From Thalassobaculum litoreum DSM 18839 (GTDB lineage Bacteria > Pseudomonadota > Alphaproteobacteria > Thalassobaculales > Thalassobaculaceae), in contig NZ_FNBW01000016.1 of assembly GCF_900102465.1 (NCBI RefSeq), positions 62,001 to 126,000 of the forward strand: a stretch of DNA of 64,000 bases, read 5' to 3'. The notes below the pieces were generated by a model. The model was given only the letters and a program-made list of their open reading frames with translations. It did no database searches and was not told where the DNA came from. This document shows, piece by piece, positions 35,130-44,458 of this stretch (its first letter is position 1; each line of letters starts with the position of its first letter). The translations under genes and the position numbers were made by a program.

Positions 35130-36179
35130 CTACCCCTTCCCCTCGCCTAGCGACACCAGCCGCGCGAGCAGCGAGTCCCGGGTCACCATCCCCACCGTCT
35201 CATCCCCGTCACGGACCACGACCGGGTTCGGGTCGCGCAGGATGCACTCCATGACGTCCTCGATCTCGGTGTCGCGCTCCACGCTCACCTCGGAGAGCGT
35301 GCCCGTCGCTGGCACCATCACGTCCCCCGCCGTCAGCACGCCGAGTGGATTCATGTTGTGCACGAACTCCGCTACGTAATCGTTTGCTGGATCTGAATAA
35401 ATCTCGCGTGGTGTTCCGCATTGGACGATCCGCCCACCGTCCATGATCGCGATCCGGTCGCCGAGCTTGAACGCCTCGTCCAGGTCGTGGCTGACGAAGA
35501 CGATCGTGCGCTTCAGGCTCTTCTGCAGGTCGAGCAGCTCGTTCTGCAAATGAGTGCGGATCAGCGGGTCCAGAGCCGAGAACGGCTCGTCCATCAGTAG
35601 AATCGGCGCCTTGGTGGCGAAAGCCCGGGCGAGGCCCACGCGCTGCTGCATGCCGCCGGACAGCTCCGCCACCTTGCGGTCCGCCCAGTCGGACAACCCC
35701 ACCAGCGCGAGTTGCTCGGCTACCTGCTCGGCCCGCTCCTTCGCCGCCATGCCGGCCAGCTCCAGGCCGAGGCCGACATTCTCGGCCACGCTGCGCCAGG
35801 GCAGCAGGCCGAACTGCTGGAACACCATGGCGACCCGGTTCTGCCGCAGCCGGCGCAGGGTGGCCGGATCCGCCTCGGAGATGTTCACCATCCCGTCGCC
35901 GTCATTGACCATGACGCAGCCCCGCGTCACCGGGTTCAGCGCGTTCACCGCCCGCAGCAGGGTCGACTTGCCGGAGCCGGACAGGCCCATCAGCACCAAG
36001 ATCTCGCCCTCGGCCACCGACAGCGAGCAGTCGTGCACGCCCAGAATCTGCCCGGTCTCCGACTGGATCTCGCCGCGCGACAGCCCGGCATCCATCAGCG
36101 GCAGGGCGGTCTGCGGGGTCTCGCCGAAGACGATGGAGACGTTGCGGAACTCGACGGCGACTCCCGTTGCGGCGCTCAT
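35130..36179 (-). CDS. choV: choline/glycine betaine ABC transporter ATP-binding protein
   Basis: This 349-residue ATPase belongs to the ProV/OpuAA/ChoV group. It shows Walker A GLSGSGKST (about residue 63), signature LSGGMQQRVGLARAF, Walker B ILLMDEPFSALDP and switch VSHDLDEA. A C-terminal part of about 70 residues looks like a degenerate CBS region (GDVMVPATGTLSEVSVERD), which in relatives senses ionic strength. The N-terminal GEIQSETGQILGVHD is ChoV-like. Its ATG overlaps the permease stop by four bases. Confidence 0.9.
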   Translation of the reverse strand: MSAATGVAVEFRNVSIVFGETPQTALPLMDAGLSRGEIQSETGQILGVHDCSLSVAEGEILVLMGLSGSGKSTLLRAVNALNPVTRGCVMVNDGDGMVNISEADPATLRRLRQNRVAMVFQQFGLLPWRSVAENVGLGLELAGMAAKERAEQVAEQLALVGLSDWADRKVAELSGGMQQRVGLARAFATKAPILLMDEPFSALDPLIRTHLQNELLDLQKSLKRTIVFVSHDLDEAFKLGDRIAIMDGGRIVQCGTPREIYSDPANDYVAEFVHNMNPLGVLTAGDVMVPATGTLSEVSVERDTEIEDVMECILRDPNPVVVRDGDETVGMVTRDSLLARLVSLGEGKG

Positions 36180-37009
36180 TCCTTGGTCACCCGCAGCATG
36201 CGATCGAGCATGATGGCGACCACGACGATGATGAAGCCGCTCTCGAAGCCGAGCGCGGTGTTGACCTGGTTCAGCGCCCGGACCACCGGCACGCCGAGCC
36301 CGTCGGCGCCGACCAGGGCGGCGATCACCACCATGGACAGGGACAGCATGATGGTCTGGTTCAGCCCGGCCATGATCTGCGGGAAGGCGTAGGGCAGCTC
36401 CACCTTCCACAGCTTCTGCGAGGGCGTGGCGCCGAATGCCTCCGCCGCCTCCAGAAGGTGGGTCGGGGTCGAGACCACGCCCAGATGGGTCAGCCGGATC
36501 GGGGCGGGCACGACGAAGATCACCGTGGCGATCAGGCCCGGCACCATGCCGATGCCGAAGAACACGATGGCCGGGATCAGATAAACGAACGTCGGCAGGG
36601 TCTGCATCAGGTCGAGCACCGGGCGCATTACCCGGTAGAACCGCGGGCGGTGGGCGACGGCGATGCCGATCGGCACCCCCACCCCCATGCAGACCACGCA
36701 GGCCGACAGCACCAGGGTCAGGGATTCCGTGGTCTCCTCCCAGTAGCCCTGGTTCAGGATGAACAGGAAGCCCACCACGATGAAGGCGGTGGTCTTCCAG
36801 TTACGCTGCAGCGCGTAGGTCAGCCCGGCGAAGACGGCGACGATCGCCAGCGGATGCGGCCATTGCAGCACCAGCAGGATCGCGTCGATCATCCATTCCA
36901 GCGCGTCGGACAGGGTCCAGAAGAACCAGCCGCCATTGGTCTGCAGCCAGTCGAACAGCTCACCCGCCGTCCGGCCGACCGGGATCTTGGTCTCGGTCAA
37001 CCATTCCAT
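36176..37009 (-). CDS. choW: choline/glycine betaine ABC transporter permease
   Basis: This 277-residue permease has about six to seven membrane helices with the BPD-type coupling loop AAEAFGATPSQKLWKVELPYAFPQIMAG split around residue 200. It resembles ProW/ChoW, with LDLMQTLPTFVYLIPAIVFFG being very characteristic. It imports choline or betaine with the neighbouring binding protein and ATPase. Confidence 0.92.
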   Translation of the reverse strand: MEWLTETKIPVGRTAGELFDWLQTNGGWFFWTLSDALEWMIDAILLVLQWPHPLAIVAVFAGLTYALQRNWKTTAFIVVGFLFILNQGYWEETTESLTLVLSACVVCMGVGVPIGIAVAHRPRFYRVMRPVLDLMQTLPTFVYLIPAIVFFGIGMVPGLIATVIFVVPAPIRLTHLGVVSTPTHLLEAAEAFGATPSQKLWKVELPYAFPQIMAGLNQTIMLSLSMVVIAALVGADGLGVPVVRALNQVNTALGFESGFIIVVVAIMLDRMLRVTKE

Positions 37010-37039
37010 GGCATCCCCCGCCCGTCAGTCATAACGACC

Positions 37040-37062
37040 GGGAGGGGCGCGAAGCCCCTCCC
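37040..37062 (-). promoter_or_regulatory. stem-loop between choX and choW
   Basis: A perfect 9-bp inverted repeat (GGGAGGGGC/GCCCCTCCC) with a 5-base GCGAA loop lies in the 68-base gap after the binding-protein gene. It occupies the same relative position as the loops at 25057-25084 and 30485-30512. Confidence 0.6.
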
Positions 37063-37077
37063 CATACGCGTTGTCGC

Positions 37078-38004
37078 TCAGAGCCCGAGGGCCGATTTGA
37101 CCGCCGCCTGGGCGTCGCCGCCGTCCTTGGTGGTCACGCCGTCGAGCCAGCCCATGACCATGTTCGGGTTGGCCTTCATCCAGGCGGTCGCGGCGGCGTC
37201 CGGGTCCATACCCTCGTCCAGGATCGAGGCCATGATCTCGTTCTCCATGGCCAGCGTGAACTTCAGGTTCTTCAGCAGCGCGCCAACATTCTCGCACTCG
37301 GCGACATAGCCGGCGCGGGTGTTGGTGTAGACGGTCGCGCCGCCCAGGTCCGGGCCGAAATAGTCGTCGCCGCCGGTCAGGTAGGTCAGCTCGAAATTGG
37401 CGTTCATCGGGTGCGGCTCCCAGCCGAGGAACACCACCGGCTCGCCGCGCTGGTCGGCCCGGGCCACCTGGGCCAGCATGCCCTGCTCGGAGCTTTCCTT
37501 GACGTCGAAACCCTTCAGGCCGAAGGCGTCCTTCTCGATCATGTCGAGGATCAGGCGGTTGCCGTCATTGCCCGGCTCGATGCCGTAGATCGTCTCGTCC
37601 AGGGCGTCGGCATGCTTGGCGATGTCGGCGAAGCTCTTGATGCCCAGCTTGGCGCCGGCGGCGTTGGTCGCCAGGGTGTATTTCGCCCCTTCCAGGTTCT
37701 CGCGCACCGTGTCGACGGTGCCCTTCTCGCGATACGGCGCGATGTCGCCTTCCATGGTCGGCATCCAGTTGCCGAGGAACACGTCGATATCGCCCTGGGC
37801 CATGGAGGTGTAGGTCACCGGCACGGACAGGACCTTGATGTCGGTCTCGTAGCCCAGCGCCTCCAGCACCTCCGTGGTGGCGGCCGTGGTGGCGGTGATG
37901 TCGGTCCAGCCGACATCGGAGAATGTGACGGTATCGCAGCTCGCATAGGCGGTGCCGGCGGAAAGGCTCAACGCCAGGGCAAACGCGGCGGTTCTGGTTT
38001 TCAT
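37078..38004 (-). CDS. choX: choline/glycine betaine ABC transporter substrate-binding protein
   Basis: This 308-residue periplasmic protein has a signal peptide (residues 1-21, cleaved after AYA). SCDTVTFSDVGWTDITAT and the later QGDIDVFLGNWMPTM and FLGWEPHPMN provide the aromatic residues that form the quaternary-amine box in ChoX-type proteins. The order choX-choW-choV and the lengths match the rhizobial choline transporter. The exact ligand (choline, betaine or proline betaine) is not certain. GGGAGAG lies upstream of the ATG. Confidence 0.9.
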   Translation of the reverse strand: MKTRTAAFALALSLSAGTAYASCDTVTFSDVGWTDITATTAATTEVLEALGYETDIKVLSVPVTYTSMAQGDIDVFLGNWMPTMEGDIAPYREKGTVDTVRENLEGAKYTLATNAAGAKLGIKSFADIAKHADALDETIYGIEPGNDGNRLILDMIEKDAFGLKGFDVKESSEQGMLAQVARADQRGEPVVFLGWEPHPMNANFELTYLTGGDDYFGPDLGGATVYTNTRAGYVAECENVGALLKNLKFTLAMENEIMASILDEGMDPDAAATAWMKANPNMVMGWLDGVTTKDGGDAQAAVKSALGL

Positions 38005-38120
38005 CGTGAAAACTCTCCCGTTTCAAATTGATGGCTTTGATCGCCCGCCGGTTGCGAGCGACCGTGCGCCTATCACAGCACAGATCCGGGAGAGGTCAAC
38101 CGAAGCGGCTGAATACGGGT

Positions 38121-39422
38121 TCAGTCCCGCTGGTCGAGCTGCCGGTAGCGGACCAGCGCGGCCTGGGCGAGACGGCCGAGCGAACTGACGAAGGGCATCG
38201 GCTCGATCTCCATCTTCGGCAGGCCCAGCGCGTCGTCCGGCTTGCCCTGGGCCCAGTCGGCCAGTTCCTTGCCCATGGCGATGCCCAGCGCCATGCCTCG
38301 GCCGTTATAGGCGATCGGCGAAATTGCGCCGGGACCGATCGAATGTACCCGGGGCAGCCGGTTCGGGGTCATGGCGATGCGGCCGTTCCAGACATAGTCC
38401 AGCCGCCGGTCCCGGATCTGCGGAAAGGCGTTGCCGATGCGCTCGGCGATCCAGGGGCGGATACGGGAATCCATGTTCAGCGGCAGGGCCAGGGTCGCGC
38501 CGGTGACCAGCCGACCCGCCCGGTCCTTGCGGAACGGATACAGATCGCGCCGCGTGTCCGACGAGGAGATGTCGCTGGGGATCACGCTGGCGGCGATGTC
38601 GGCCGCCATCGGATGGGTCGAGACCTGGTAGTTGATGATGCGCACCAGGGTCTTGGCCAGGGCCGGGATCAGCGCGCCGGTATAGGCGTTGGTCGCCACC
38701 ACCAGCCGGTCGGCGGTTACCTGCCCCTGGGGCGTGGTCACCCGCCAGGCGCTGCCCTCGCGGGTGACGGTCAGCGCCGGGGAGCCGGTGAACACCTTCG
38801 CGCCCTGCTCCATCGCCGCCTTGGCGAGGCCCTGGGCCAGGGCCAGCGGGTTCACATGGCCGCCGGACTCGATGAACAGGGCGCCGTGATAGATGTCGGT
38901 GCCGAGCTTGGCGGCGATCTCGCCCGCATCCAGCAGTTCGGCCCGGGCCTGGCGCCGGGTCCATTCGCCGTAGCGCTTTTCCAGCAGCTTCATGCGCGAG
39001 GCCCGGTGCGCCGGCTGGGCCCAGCCGTTCTGCACCGCATCGCAGTCGATCCCGTATTTCCGGATCAGATCGAAGGTCAGGGATGCGCTGTCCCGCAGGA
39101 AGGCGACCATCCGCTCGCCCGCGTCCGGGCCGAACTTCGCCACCAGCGCGTCCGGATCGCCGGCGGCGAGCGTGGGAATGATATGGCCGCTGTTGCGCCC
39201 GGAGCCGCCGAAGCCGGCCCGTGCCGCCTCCAGCACCACCGCGGAGATGCCGCGCTCGGCCATGTGCAGCGCCGCCGACAGGCCGGTGACGCCGCCGCCG
39301 ACGATCACCACGTCGGCTTTCAGGGACTCCAGAAGCTCGGCGGTCTGCGGCGGCGGGGGTGCGGTCGCCGCCCACAGGGACGGCGCGTGGGCGGGCAGGC
39401 TCTGCGATGCGGCGTCGGACAC
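38121..39422 (-). CDS. FAD-dependent amine/amino-acid oxidoreductase (DAO family)
   Basis: This 433-residue protein resembles DadA/PuuB-type oxidases. The dinucleotide-binding motif VGGGVTG lies at residues 41-47, the FAD contact GGSGRNSGHI at about 73-82, and a C-terminal YNGRGMALGIAMG closes the FAD site. Substrates in this group include D-amino acids, gamma-glutamylputrescine and N-methylated amines. Its GTG start shares one base with the stop of the LivM gene (TAGTG), so it is the last gene of the Liv-type transporter operon and probably oxidises the imported compound. It is upstream of choX, 116 bases away. Confidence 0.85.
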   Translation of the reverse strand: MSDAASQSLPAHAPSLWAATAPPPPQTAELLESLKADVVIVGGGVTGLSAALHMAERGISAVVLEAARAGFGGSGRNSGHIIPTLAAGDPDALVAKFGPDAGERMVAFLRDSASLTFDLIRKYGIDCDAVQNGWAQPAHRASRMKLLEKRYGEWTRRQARAELLDAGEIAAKLGTDIYHGALFIESGGHVNPLALAQGLAKAAMEQGAKVFTGSPALTVTREGSAWRVTTPQGQVTADRLVVATNAYTGALIPALAKTLVRIINYQVSTHPMAADIAASVIPSDISSSDTRRDLYPFRKDRAGRLVTGATLALPLNMDSRIRPWIAERIGNAFPQIRDRRLDYVWNGRIAMTPNRLPRVHSIGPGAISPIAYNGRGMALGIAMGKELADWAQGKPDDALGLPKMEIEPMPFVSSLGRLAQAALVRYRQLDQRD

Positions 39423-40441
39423 TATTCCCCCGGCTGCGGCCTCGGTTGCGTGGTGGGGCCGGAGGTGCCGCCGGTTCTGTTCTCGAACACCTCGATCACC
39501 CGCCCGAGCACCCCGCGCGGCATGTAGATGATGAACAGCACCAGCATCGCCCCGTAGATCATGACGTCGAGACCGTGGACGTCATGGCCCACAGTCTGGC
39601 GCAGCCCTTCGGTCAGGAGCAATGTGATAACCGCCCCGACCGTGGGGCCGAGCTGCACGAACATGCCGCCGGCGATGGCGGCGAAGACGATCTGCAGGGA
39701 GATGGCGATGCCCGAGGTGGTCTCCGGGTTGATGTAGAGCTGGTACTGGCCGTAGATCGCCCCGCCCACCGCCGTCATGCCGGCGGAGATCATGGTGACG
39801 ATCAGCTTGGTGCGGGTAACGTGCACGCCGAGCGAGGCGGCCGCGTCCTCCTCCTGGCTAACCGCCTCCATGGCGTAGCGGATCATCGACCGGTCCACCG
39901 CCCGCCAGACCAGCAGGCCAACCACCCAGACCGCGACCACGATGTAGAACCAGGTCACCTTGTCGGAGAACTGCATGGCGATGAACGAGTTCGGCGTATC
40001 GGCGGAGATCACGCTGTCCGGGGTCACGCCGAGCGACCCGCCGGTGTAGTCGCGCAGGGCCACGATGAGCAGCCGCACCACCTCCGACAGGGCCAGGGTC
40101 ACCAGGGCGAAGTAATGACCGGTGATGCGGAAGCGGAAGCAGGGGAAGCCGATCATGAAGCCGACCGCCATGGAGACCACCACGGCCACCGGGATACCGA
40201 TCCACGGCGTGATGCCGGCATGGTTCCACAGCATGGTGACCATATAGGCGCCGATGCCCATGAAGGCGCCATGGCCCAGCGACACCAGCCCGAACCGGCC
40301 CATCACCGACCAGCCGGTATAGATGAAGCCCCAGAGCAGCGCCGAGATGGCGATGTGCAGGACGTAGTCGCTGAAGCCCAGCGCGGGGATGGACAGGACG
40401 GCGAGGAAGCCGACCGCCTTGATGATCATGGGAATGTTCAT
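39422..40441 (-). CDS. branched-chain amino-acid-type ABC transporter permease (LivM-like)
   Basis: This 339-residue permease has about nine to ten helices, with FGLVSLGHGAFMGIGAYMVTM as the family entry signature and IVFAAIAGGMFVQLGPTVGA as the coupling region. It forms the channel with the LivH-like protein encoded just upstream. GGAGG lies before the ATG. Confidence 0.9.
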   Translation of the reverse strand: MNIPMIIKAVGFLAVLSIPALGFSDYVLHIAISALLWGFIYTGWSVMGRFGLVSLGHGAFMGIGAYMVTMLWNHAGITPWIGIPVAVVVSMAVGFMIGFPCFRFRITGHYFALVTLALSEVVRLLIVALRDYTGGSLGVTPDSVISADTPNSFIAMQFSDKVTWFYIVVAVWVVGLLVWRAVDRSMIRYAMEAVSQEEDAAASLGVHVTRTKLIVTMISAGMTAVGGAIYGQYQLYINPETTSGIAISLQIVFAAIAGGMFVQLGPTVGAVITLLLTEGLRQTVGHDVHGLDVMIYGAMLVLFIIYMPRGVLGRVIEVFENRTGGTSGPTTQPRPQPGE

Positions 40442-40451
40442 GGCCGCCTCC

Positions 40452-41327
40452 TCAGCTCTTCGATCCGAGAATGCCCTGCGGGCGGATGAACATCATGACG
40501 ATGAAGAAGGCGAAGGCGATCACGTAGCCCCACTCGATCTCGGCGTAGAACCCGCCGAGCGCAATGAACTCGGCGAAGATGAAGGCGGCGATGAACCCGC
40601 CGATCATGTTGCCGAGCCCGCCCATGACGCAGACCATGAAGGTGATCGGCCCGAAGGTCAGTCCGATCGCCGGATGGATGTCGTAGAGCAGCACCAGCAG
40701 GCAGGCGCCGAGCCCGGCGAGCCCGCCGCCCAGGGCCGACGTCACCAGGTAGATCTTGCCCGGGCTCACCCCCATCAGCGGCATCACGTCCCGGTCCTGG
40801 CTGATGGCGCGGATCGCGGTGCCGAGATAGGTGCGCTTCAGGAACAGCCACAGGCCGACCACCGCCACCAGACTGACGATGAAGGCCAGCAGGCGGGTGG
40901 TGGGGATGTACATGTCCCCCGCCTCGATGCTGCCGAAGGAGACGCCCAGGTTGCGGAACTCGACGGAGAAGGCGAGCGTGGCGAAGCCCTGCAGGAAGAA
41001 CAGCACGCCGCCGGTCACCAGAAGCTGGTTGATCGGCTCGGTATGCAGGATCGGACGGATGATGAAGTAGTGCAGCGCCGCGCCCAGCAGGGCCACCACA
41101 AGGATCCCGGCCAGCATGGCCAGGGGCAACGGCACCCCGTAGTCGCTGTACAGGAAGTAGATCGTGTACATGCCGAGCATGATCAGCTCGGCGTAGCAGA
41201 TCCACACCACGTCGATGACGCCGAAGATGATGTTGAGGCCGAGGGACAGCAGGGCCAGAACGCCGCCGAACAGCAGGCCCTGGATGACGGTCTCCCAGAA
41301 GAACGGGTCGGTGAGCGGAAAATCCAC
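40452..41327 (-). CDS. branched-chain amino-acid-type ABC transporter permease (LivH-like)
   Basis: This 291-residue permease has about eight helices. The features are SLGLNIIFGVIDVVWICYAEL near the N-terminus (the usual INxAHG is altered to VDVVWICYAEL) and ALGGGLAGLGACLLVLLYDI later. The altered signature suggests a substrate class away from classical leucine transporters. It starts with GTG, preceded by AAGGAG. Confidence 0.88.
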   Translation of the reverse strand: MDFPLTDPFFWETVIQGLLFGGVLALLSLGLNIIFGVIDVVWICYAELIMLGMYTIYFLYSDYGVPLPLAMLAGILVVALLGAALHYFIIRPILHTEPINQLLVTGGVLFFLQGFATLAFSVEFRNLGVSFGSIEAGDMYIPTTRLLAFIVSLVAVVGLWLFLKRTYLGTAIRAISQDRDVMPLMGVSPGKIYLVTSALGGGLAGLGACLLVLLYDIHPAIGLTFGPITFMVCVMGGLGNMIGGFIAAFIFAEFIALGGFYAEIEWGYVIAFAFFIVMMFIRPQGILGSKS

Positions 41328-41339
41328 GGGGCGTCTCCT

Positions 41340-42059
41340 TCAGAGGCCGATATAGGCGCGGCGGACGTCGTCGTTCTCCAGGAGCTCCCGGGACGATCCG
41401 CTCATCTTGATCTGGCCGACCTCGAGCAGGTAGGCGCGGTCCACCACCTTGAGGACCTGCTGGATGTTCTGCTCGACGATCAGCACGGTGTAGCCCTCTT
41501 CGCGGATGCGCCGGACCAGGTCGAACACCTGCTGCACGATCACCGGCGCGAGACCGGCCGACGGCTCGTCCAGCAGCAGCAGCTTCGGCCCCGACATCAG
41601 GCCGCGGCCGATGGCGCACATCTGCTGCTCGCCGCCGGACATGGTGCCGGCGAGCTGGTGGCGCCGTTCCTTCATGCGCGGGAACAGCTCGTAGACATAG
41701 GCGAGCCGCTCGTCGAAATGTGATCGGGCCGACGCGATGAAGCCGCCCATCTTCAGGTTCTCCTCGACCGTCAGCCGGGGGAACAGGCGCCGGTGCTCCG
41801 GCACGTGGGCGATGCCCATCTCGATGATCTTGTGGGCGGGGACGTCGTTCAGCGACACCCCCTCCATGGCGATCTCGCCGCCGTTCAGGTCGATGACCTT
41901 GGAGATCACCCGCAGCAGCGAGGTCTTGCCGGCCCCGTTCGGGCCGATCACCGCCACCGCCTCGCCGGCGCGGACCTCCAGGCTGACGTCGAACAGCGCC
42001 TGGAAGGTGCCGTAACCGGCGGAAACGTTCTTCAATTCAAGCATGCCGTCCCCCGTCAC
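41340..42059 (-). CDS. ABC transporter ATP-binding protein (LivF-like)
   Basis: This 239-residue ATPase has Walker A GPNGAGKTS, signature MSGGEQQMCAIGRGL, Walker B LLLLDEPSAGLAP and VEQNIQQVL, typical of LivF. The GTG start lies in a GTGA overlap with the LivG-like gene; an ATG five codons later is possible. Confidence 0.9.
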   Translation of the reverse strand: MTGDGMLELKNVSAGYGTFQALFDVSLEVRAGEAVAVIGPNGAGKTSLLRVISKVIDLNGGEIAMEGVSLNDVPAHKIIEMGIAHVPEHRRLFPRLTVEENLKMGGFIASARSHFDERLAYVYELFPRMKERRHQLAGTMSGGEQQMCAIGRGLMSGPKLLLLDEPSAGLAPVIVQQVFDLVRRIREEGYTVLIVEQNIQQVLKVVDRAYLLEVGQIKMSGSSRELLENDDVRRAYIGL

Positions 42060-42841
42060 GCGCCGACTGTTTCAGCGGACGCCTGGCCGCCTACCTGGGT
42101 CTGCACGGCCTCCGCGTCGGTGCCGAGATAGACCTCGACCACCTTTGGATCGTGGGCCACTTCGTGCGGCAGACCGGCGGCGATGATCTCGCCGTGATCC
42201 AGCACGATGCAGCGGTCGACCACGCGCATCAGCACGCCCATGATGTGCTCGACCCAGATGATGGTGATGCCCCGCTGCTCGCGGATATGGCTCAGCATGT
42301 CGGCCGCCTGGTCCATCTCCTTCTCGTCGAGGCCACCCAGGCTCTCGTCGGCGAGGAGAAGGCGCGGTTGGGTGGCCAGCGCCCGGGCCAACTCGAGCTT
42401 CTTCAAGCCCGCTGCCCCCAGCCCGTCGACCCGGGCGCGGCCGTCCACCGGGAGCTGGGTGAGATCAAGCGCGTCCTCGGCCCGGCGCCACGCCTCCTCG
42501 CGGGAGATCGAGCCGTCGGCGCCGAAATACGCGGCGAGCGCCACGTTCTCCAGGATGGTCAGTTTTCGGAACGGGCGCGGGATCTGATAGGTCCGCGCCA
42601 CGCCCTTGTGGCACACCCTGGTGGGGACGAGACCGGTGATGTCCCGTCCTTCCAGGGTGATGGTACCGGCGGTCGGCGGCAGCGCCCCGGCGATCAGGTT
42701 GAAGGTGGTGCTCTTGCCCGAGCCGTTCGGTCCGATCAGGCCGAGGATCTCGCCCTCGTCAAGATCGAACGCGACCTCGTTGACGGCGGTGAAGCCGCCG
42801 AACTTCTTGGTCAGGCCGCGGACCTGCAACATCTCTCCCAT
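42056..42841 (-). CDS. ABC transporter ATP-binding protein (LivG-like)
   Basis: This 261-residue ATPase has Walker A GPNGSGKST at about residue 37 and Walker B LLLADESLGGL. The ABC signature region is GAAGLKKLELARAL, in which the usual LSGGQ is replaced by an AAGLKK form seen in some LivG proteins. A GITIIWVEHIMGVLM switch follows, and the C-terminus is longer than needed. It couples ATP hydrolysis to uptake with the LivF-like partner. Confidence 0.88.
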   Translation of the reverse strand: MGEMLQVRGLTKKFGGFTAVNEVAFDLDEGEILGLIGPNGSGKSTTFNLIAGALPPTAGTITLEGRDITGLVPTRVCHKGVARTYQIPRPFRKLTILENVALAAYFGADGSISREEAWRRAEDALDLTQLPVDGRARVDGLGAAGLKKLELARALATQPRLLLADESLGGLDEKEMDQAADMLSHIREQRGITIIWVEHIMGVLMRVVDRCIVLDHGEIIAAGLPHEVAHDPKVVEVYLGTDAEAVQTQVGGQASAETVGA

Positions 42842-42893
42842 CGCCGAAACCCCTTGTGCCGACGTGACCGATCTCTGAACGCCTAAACCGGCG

Positions 42894-44216
42894 TCAGCGC
42901 GCGTAGGTGTGGCCGTCCGGCAGCGGAAGCACCGGGTCCATGGTCTGGATCGCGGTCGGCCAGACGATCTTGGTCGCGCCGTCCACGTACTGCATGACGA
43001 CCGGCGACGAGCGCTCGTTCTGTCCGGCCATCTTGTGGCCCGGCGGGTTGAACTTCACGCCATAACCCTGAACCGTGCCGCCCACCGGAATGTCGGTGTC
43101 CAGCGCGGCCTTGCGCAGGGATTCCGGATCATAGCCGCCATATTCCTTGATGGCGCGCGGCAGCACGTCGCTGAAGAAGATCCAGGCCTGGTTGAAGCCC
43201 ATGGAAGTGTGCGGCGGCACTTCGTTGGCCCCGGTCTTCTCCTTGTAGCGCTTCACCATCTCGGCCGTCAGATCGCCGAGGCCGGGCGCCAGGGTCGACG
43301 GGTCGAGAAGCTGCGCCGCCACCGGGTCGGTGTTGTAGATGTAGTTGGCGTCCTCGCCGAAGGCCTCGGTCAGCTTGTCGATCTGGCCGTAGCCGGCACC
43401 GTGGCCGATCAGCGCCTTCCACTTCAGGCCCTGCTCCTTGGCCTGGCGCAGGAACAGCGTGATGTCCGGGTTGTAGCCGGTGTGCAGGATCACATCGGCC
43501 CGGGCCCGGCGCAGCTTGGTGATCAGGCTGGACAGGTCGGGGGCGGTGGCGGAGTAGCCCTCCTTCAGGGTCACGTCCATGCCGTAGCCCTTGCAGGTCT
43601 CCTCGTTGCCCGAGGCGACGCCGGAACCGTACGGGCCGTCCTCATAGATGATCGCGACCTTCAGGTCCGACGGCTTCATGCCGAGCTTCTTCTCCGCATA
43701 CTCCTGGAGGAAGGTGCAGGACGCCCAGCCGAACTGGTCCGAGTGGACCTGGCCGCGGAACACGTATTTCAGGTTCTTGTCCTTGAACACCGCCGACGAC
43801 ACGCAGACGTTCGCCCACATGAACTTCTGCTGCGCGTCGACCTTCTGGGCCATCGGCACGCAATGGGCGGAGGAGAACACGCCCATGATCAGGTCGACAT
43901 TCTCCTGATCGAGCAGGCGGGTGGCCTCGTTGATCGCCACCTCGGCCTTGGACTGGGCGTCGGCGACGATGGTCTCGATCTTGTGGCCCTCGACGCCGCC
44001 CTGCTCATTGATGAGCTCCACGGCGATCTCGTTGCCGACGGCTGCCGCCGTCGAGCCACCGGCCGCGAACGGCCCGGTGAAGTCGTAGATCACGCCGATC
44101 CGGATCGGATCTGCGGCCTGTGCCGTCGCCGGCATCAGGGACAGAAGCGGTAGGGCGAGTGCGGCCGCGCCAAGCGCGGACACAGCCGCCCGACGGGCGA
44201 CCTTGGTTGATTTCAT
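42894..44216 (-). CDS. branched-chain amino-acid-type ABC transporter substrate-binding protein
   Basis: This 440-residue periplasmic protein has a long signal peptide (to about residue 34, ATAQA). The mature part is of the Peripla_BP_6/LivJ type, with IRIGVIYDFTGPFAAGG at its start. It contains several cysteines (AHCVPM, ANVCVSS, SCTFLQ, ETCKGYG) that could pair. The ligand is unknown; operon partners suggest an amine or amino acid that is then oxidised. GGAGG lies before the ATG. Confidence 0.88.
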   Translation of the reverse strand: MKSTKVARRAAVSALGAAALALPLLSLMPATAQAADPIRIGVIYDFTGPFAAGGSTAAAVGNEIAVELINEQGGVEGHKIETIVADAQSKAEVAINEATRLLDQENVDLIMGVFSSAHCVPMAQKVDAQQKFMWANVCVSSAVFKDKNLKYVFRGQVHSDQFGWASCTFLQEYAEKKLGMKPSDLKVAIIYEDGPYGSGVASGNEETCKGYGMDVTLKEGYSATAPDLSSLITKLRRARADVILHTGYNPDITLFLRQAKEQGLKWKALIGHGAGYGQIDKLTEAFGEDANYIYNTDPVAAQLLDPSTLAPGLGDLTAEMVKRYKEKTGANEVPPHTSMGFNQAWIFFSDVLPRAIKEYGGYDPESLRKAALDTDIPVGGTVQGYGVKFNPPGHKMAGQNERSSPVVMQYVDGATKIVWPTAIQTMDPVLPLPDGHTYAR

Positions 44217-44265
44217 GACGTTTCCTCCGGCTCTTTTGAGCATGTACGTCCGGTGATCCCGGATC

Positions 44266-44280
44266 GCTGATTGGACGCCA
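44266..44280 (-). promoter_or_regulatory. weak sigma-54-like motif upstream of the Liv-type operon
   Basis: The minus strand reads TGGCGTCCAATCAGC, with GG and GC ten bases apart as in -24/-12 promoters, but the -12 part deviates from TTGC. It lies 50 bases before the binding-protein ATG. The 242-base gap 44217-44458 also serves the divergent quinone oxidoreductase gene. Confidence 0.22.
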
Positions 44281-44458
44281 AGTGTCGAAACGGGGGCTCT
44301 TGAGAGTCAAGATGGTAAACGGGCGTCAATCCTGCGCATTGCGCGCGCAGCCGTTCGCCGAATGCACGCGTGCTCTGTTTTCCGCCATTTCCAAGCGGGC
44401 AATTCCAAGCGGCCGCCGCATGGTCTAGGAAGGAGCCTCGACCAACAGGGAGGAAACC

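Noticed and set aside
42056-42841. LivG-like ATPase with missing LSGGQ as a broken gene
   Set aside because: The AAGLKK-type signature occurs in other LivG proteins, and Walker A and B and the switch His are intact.
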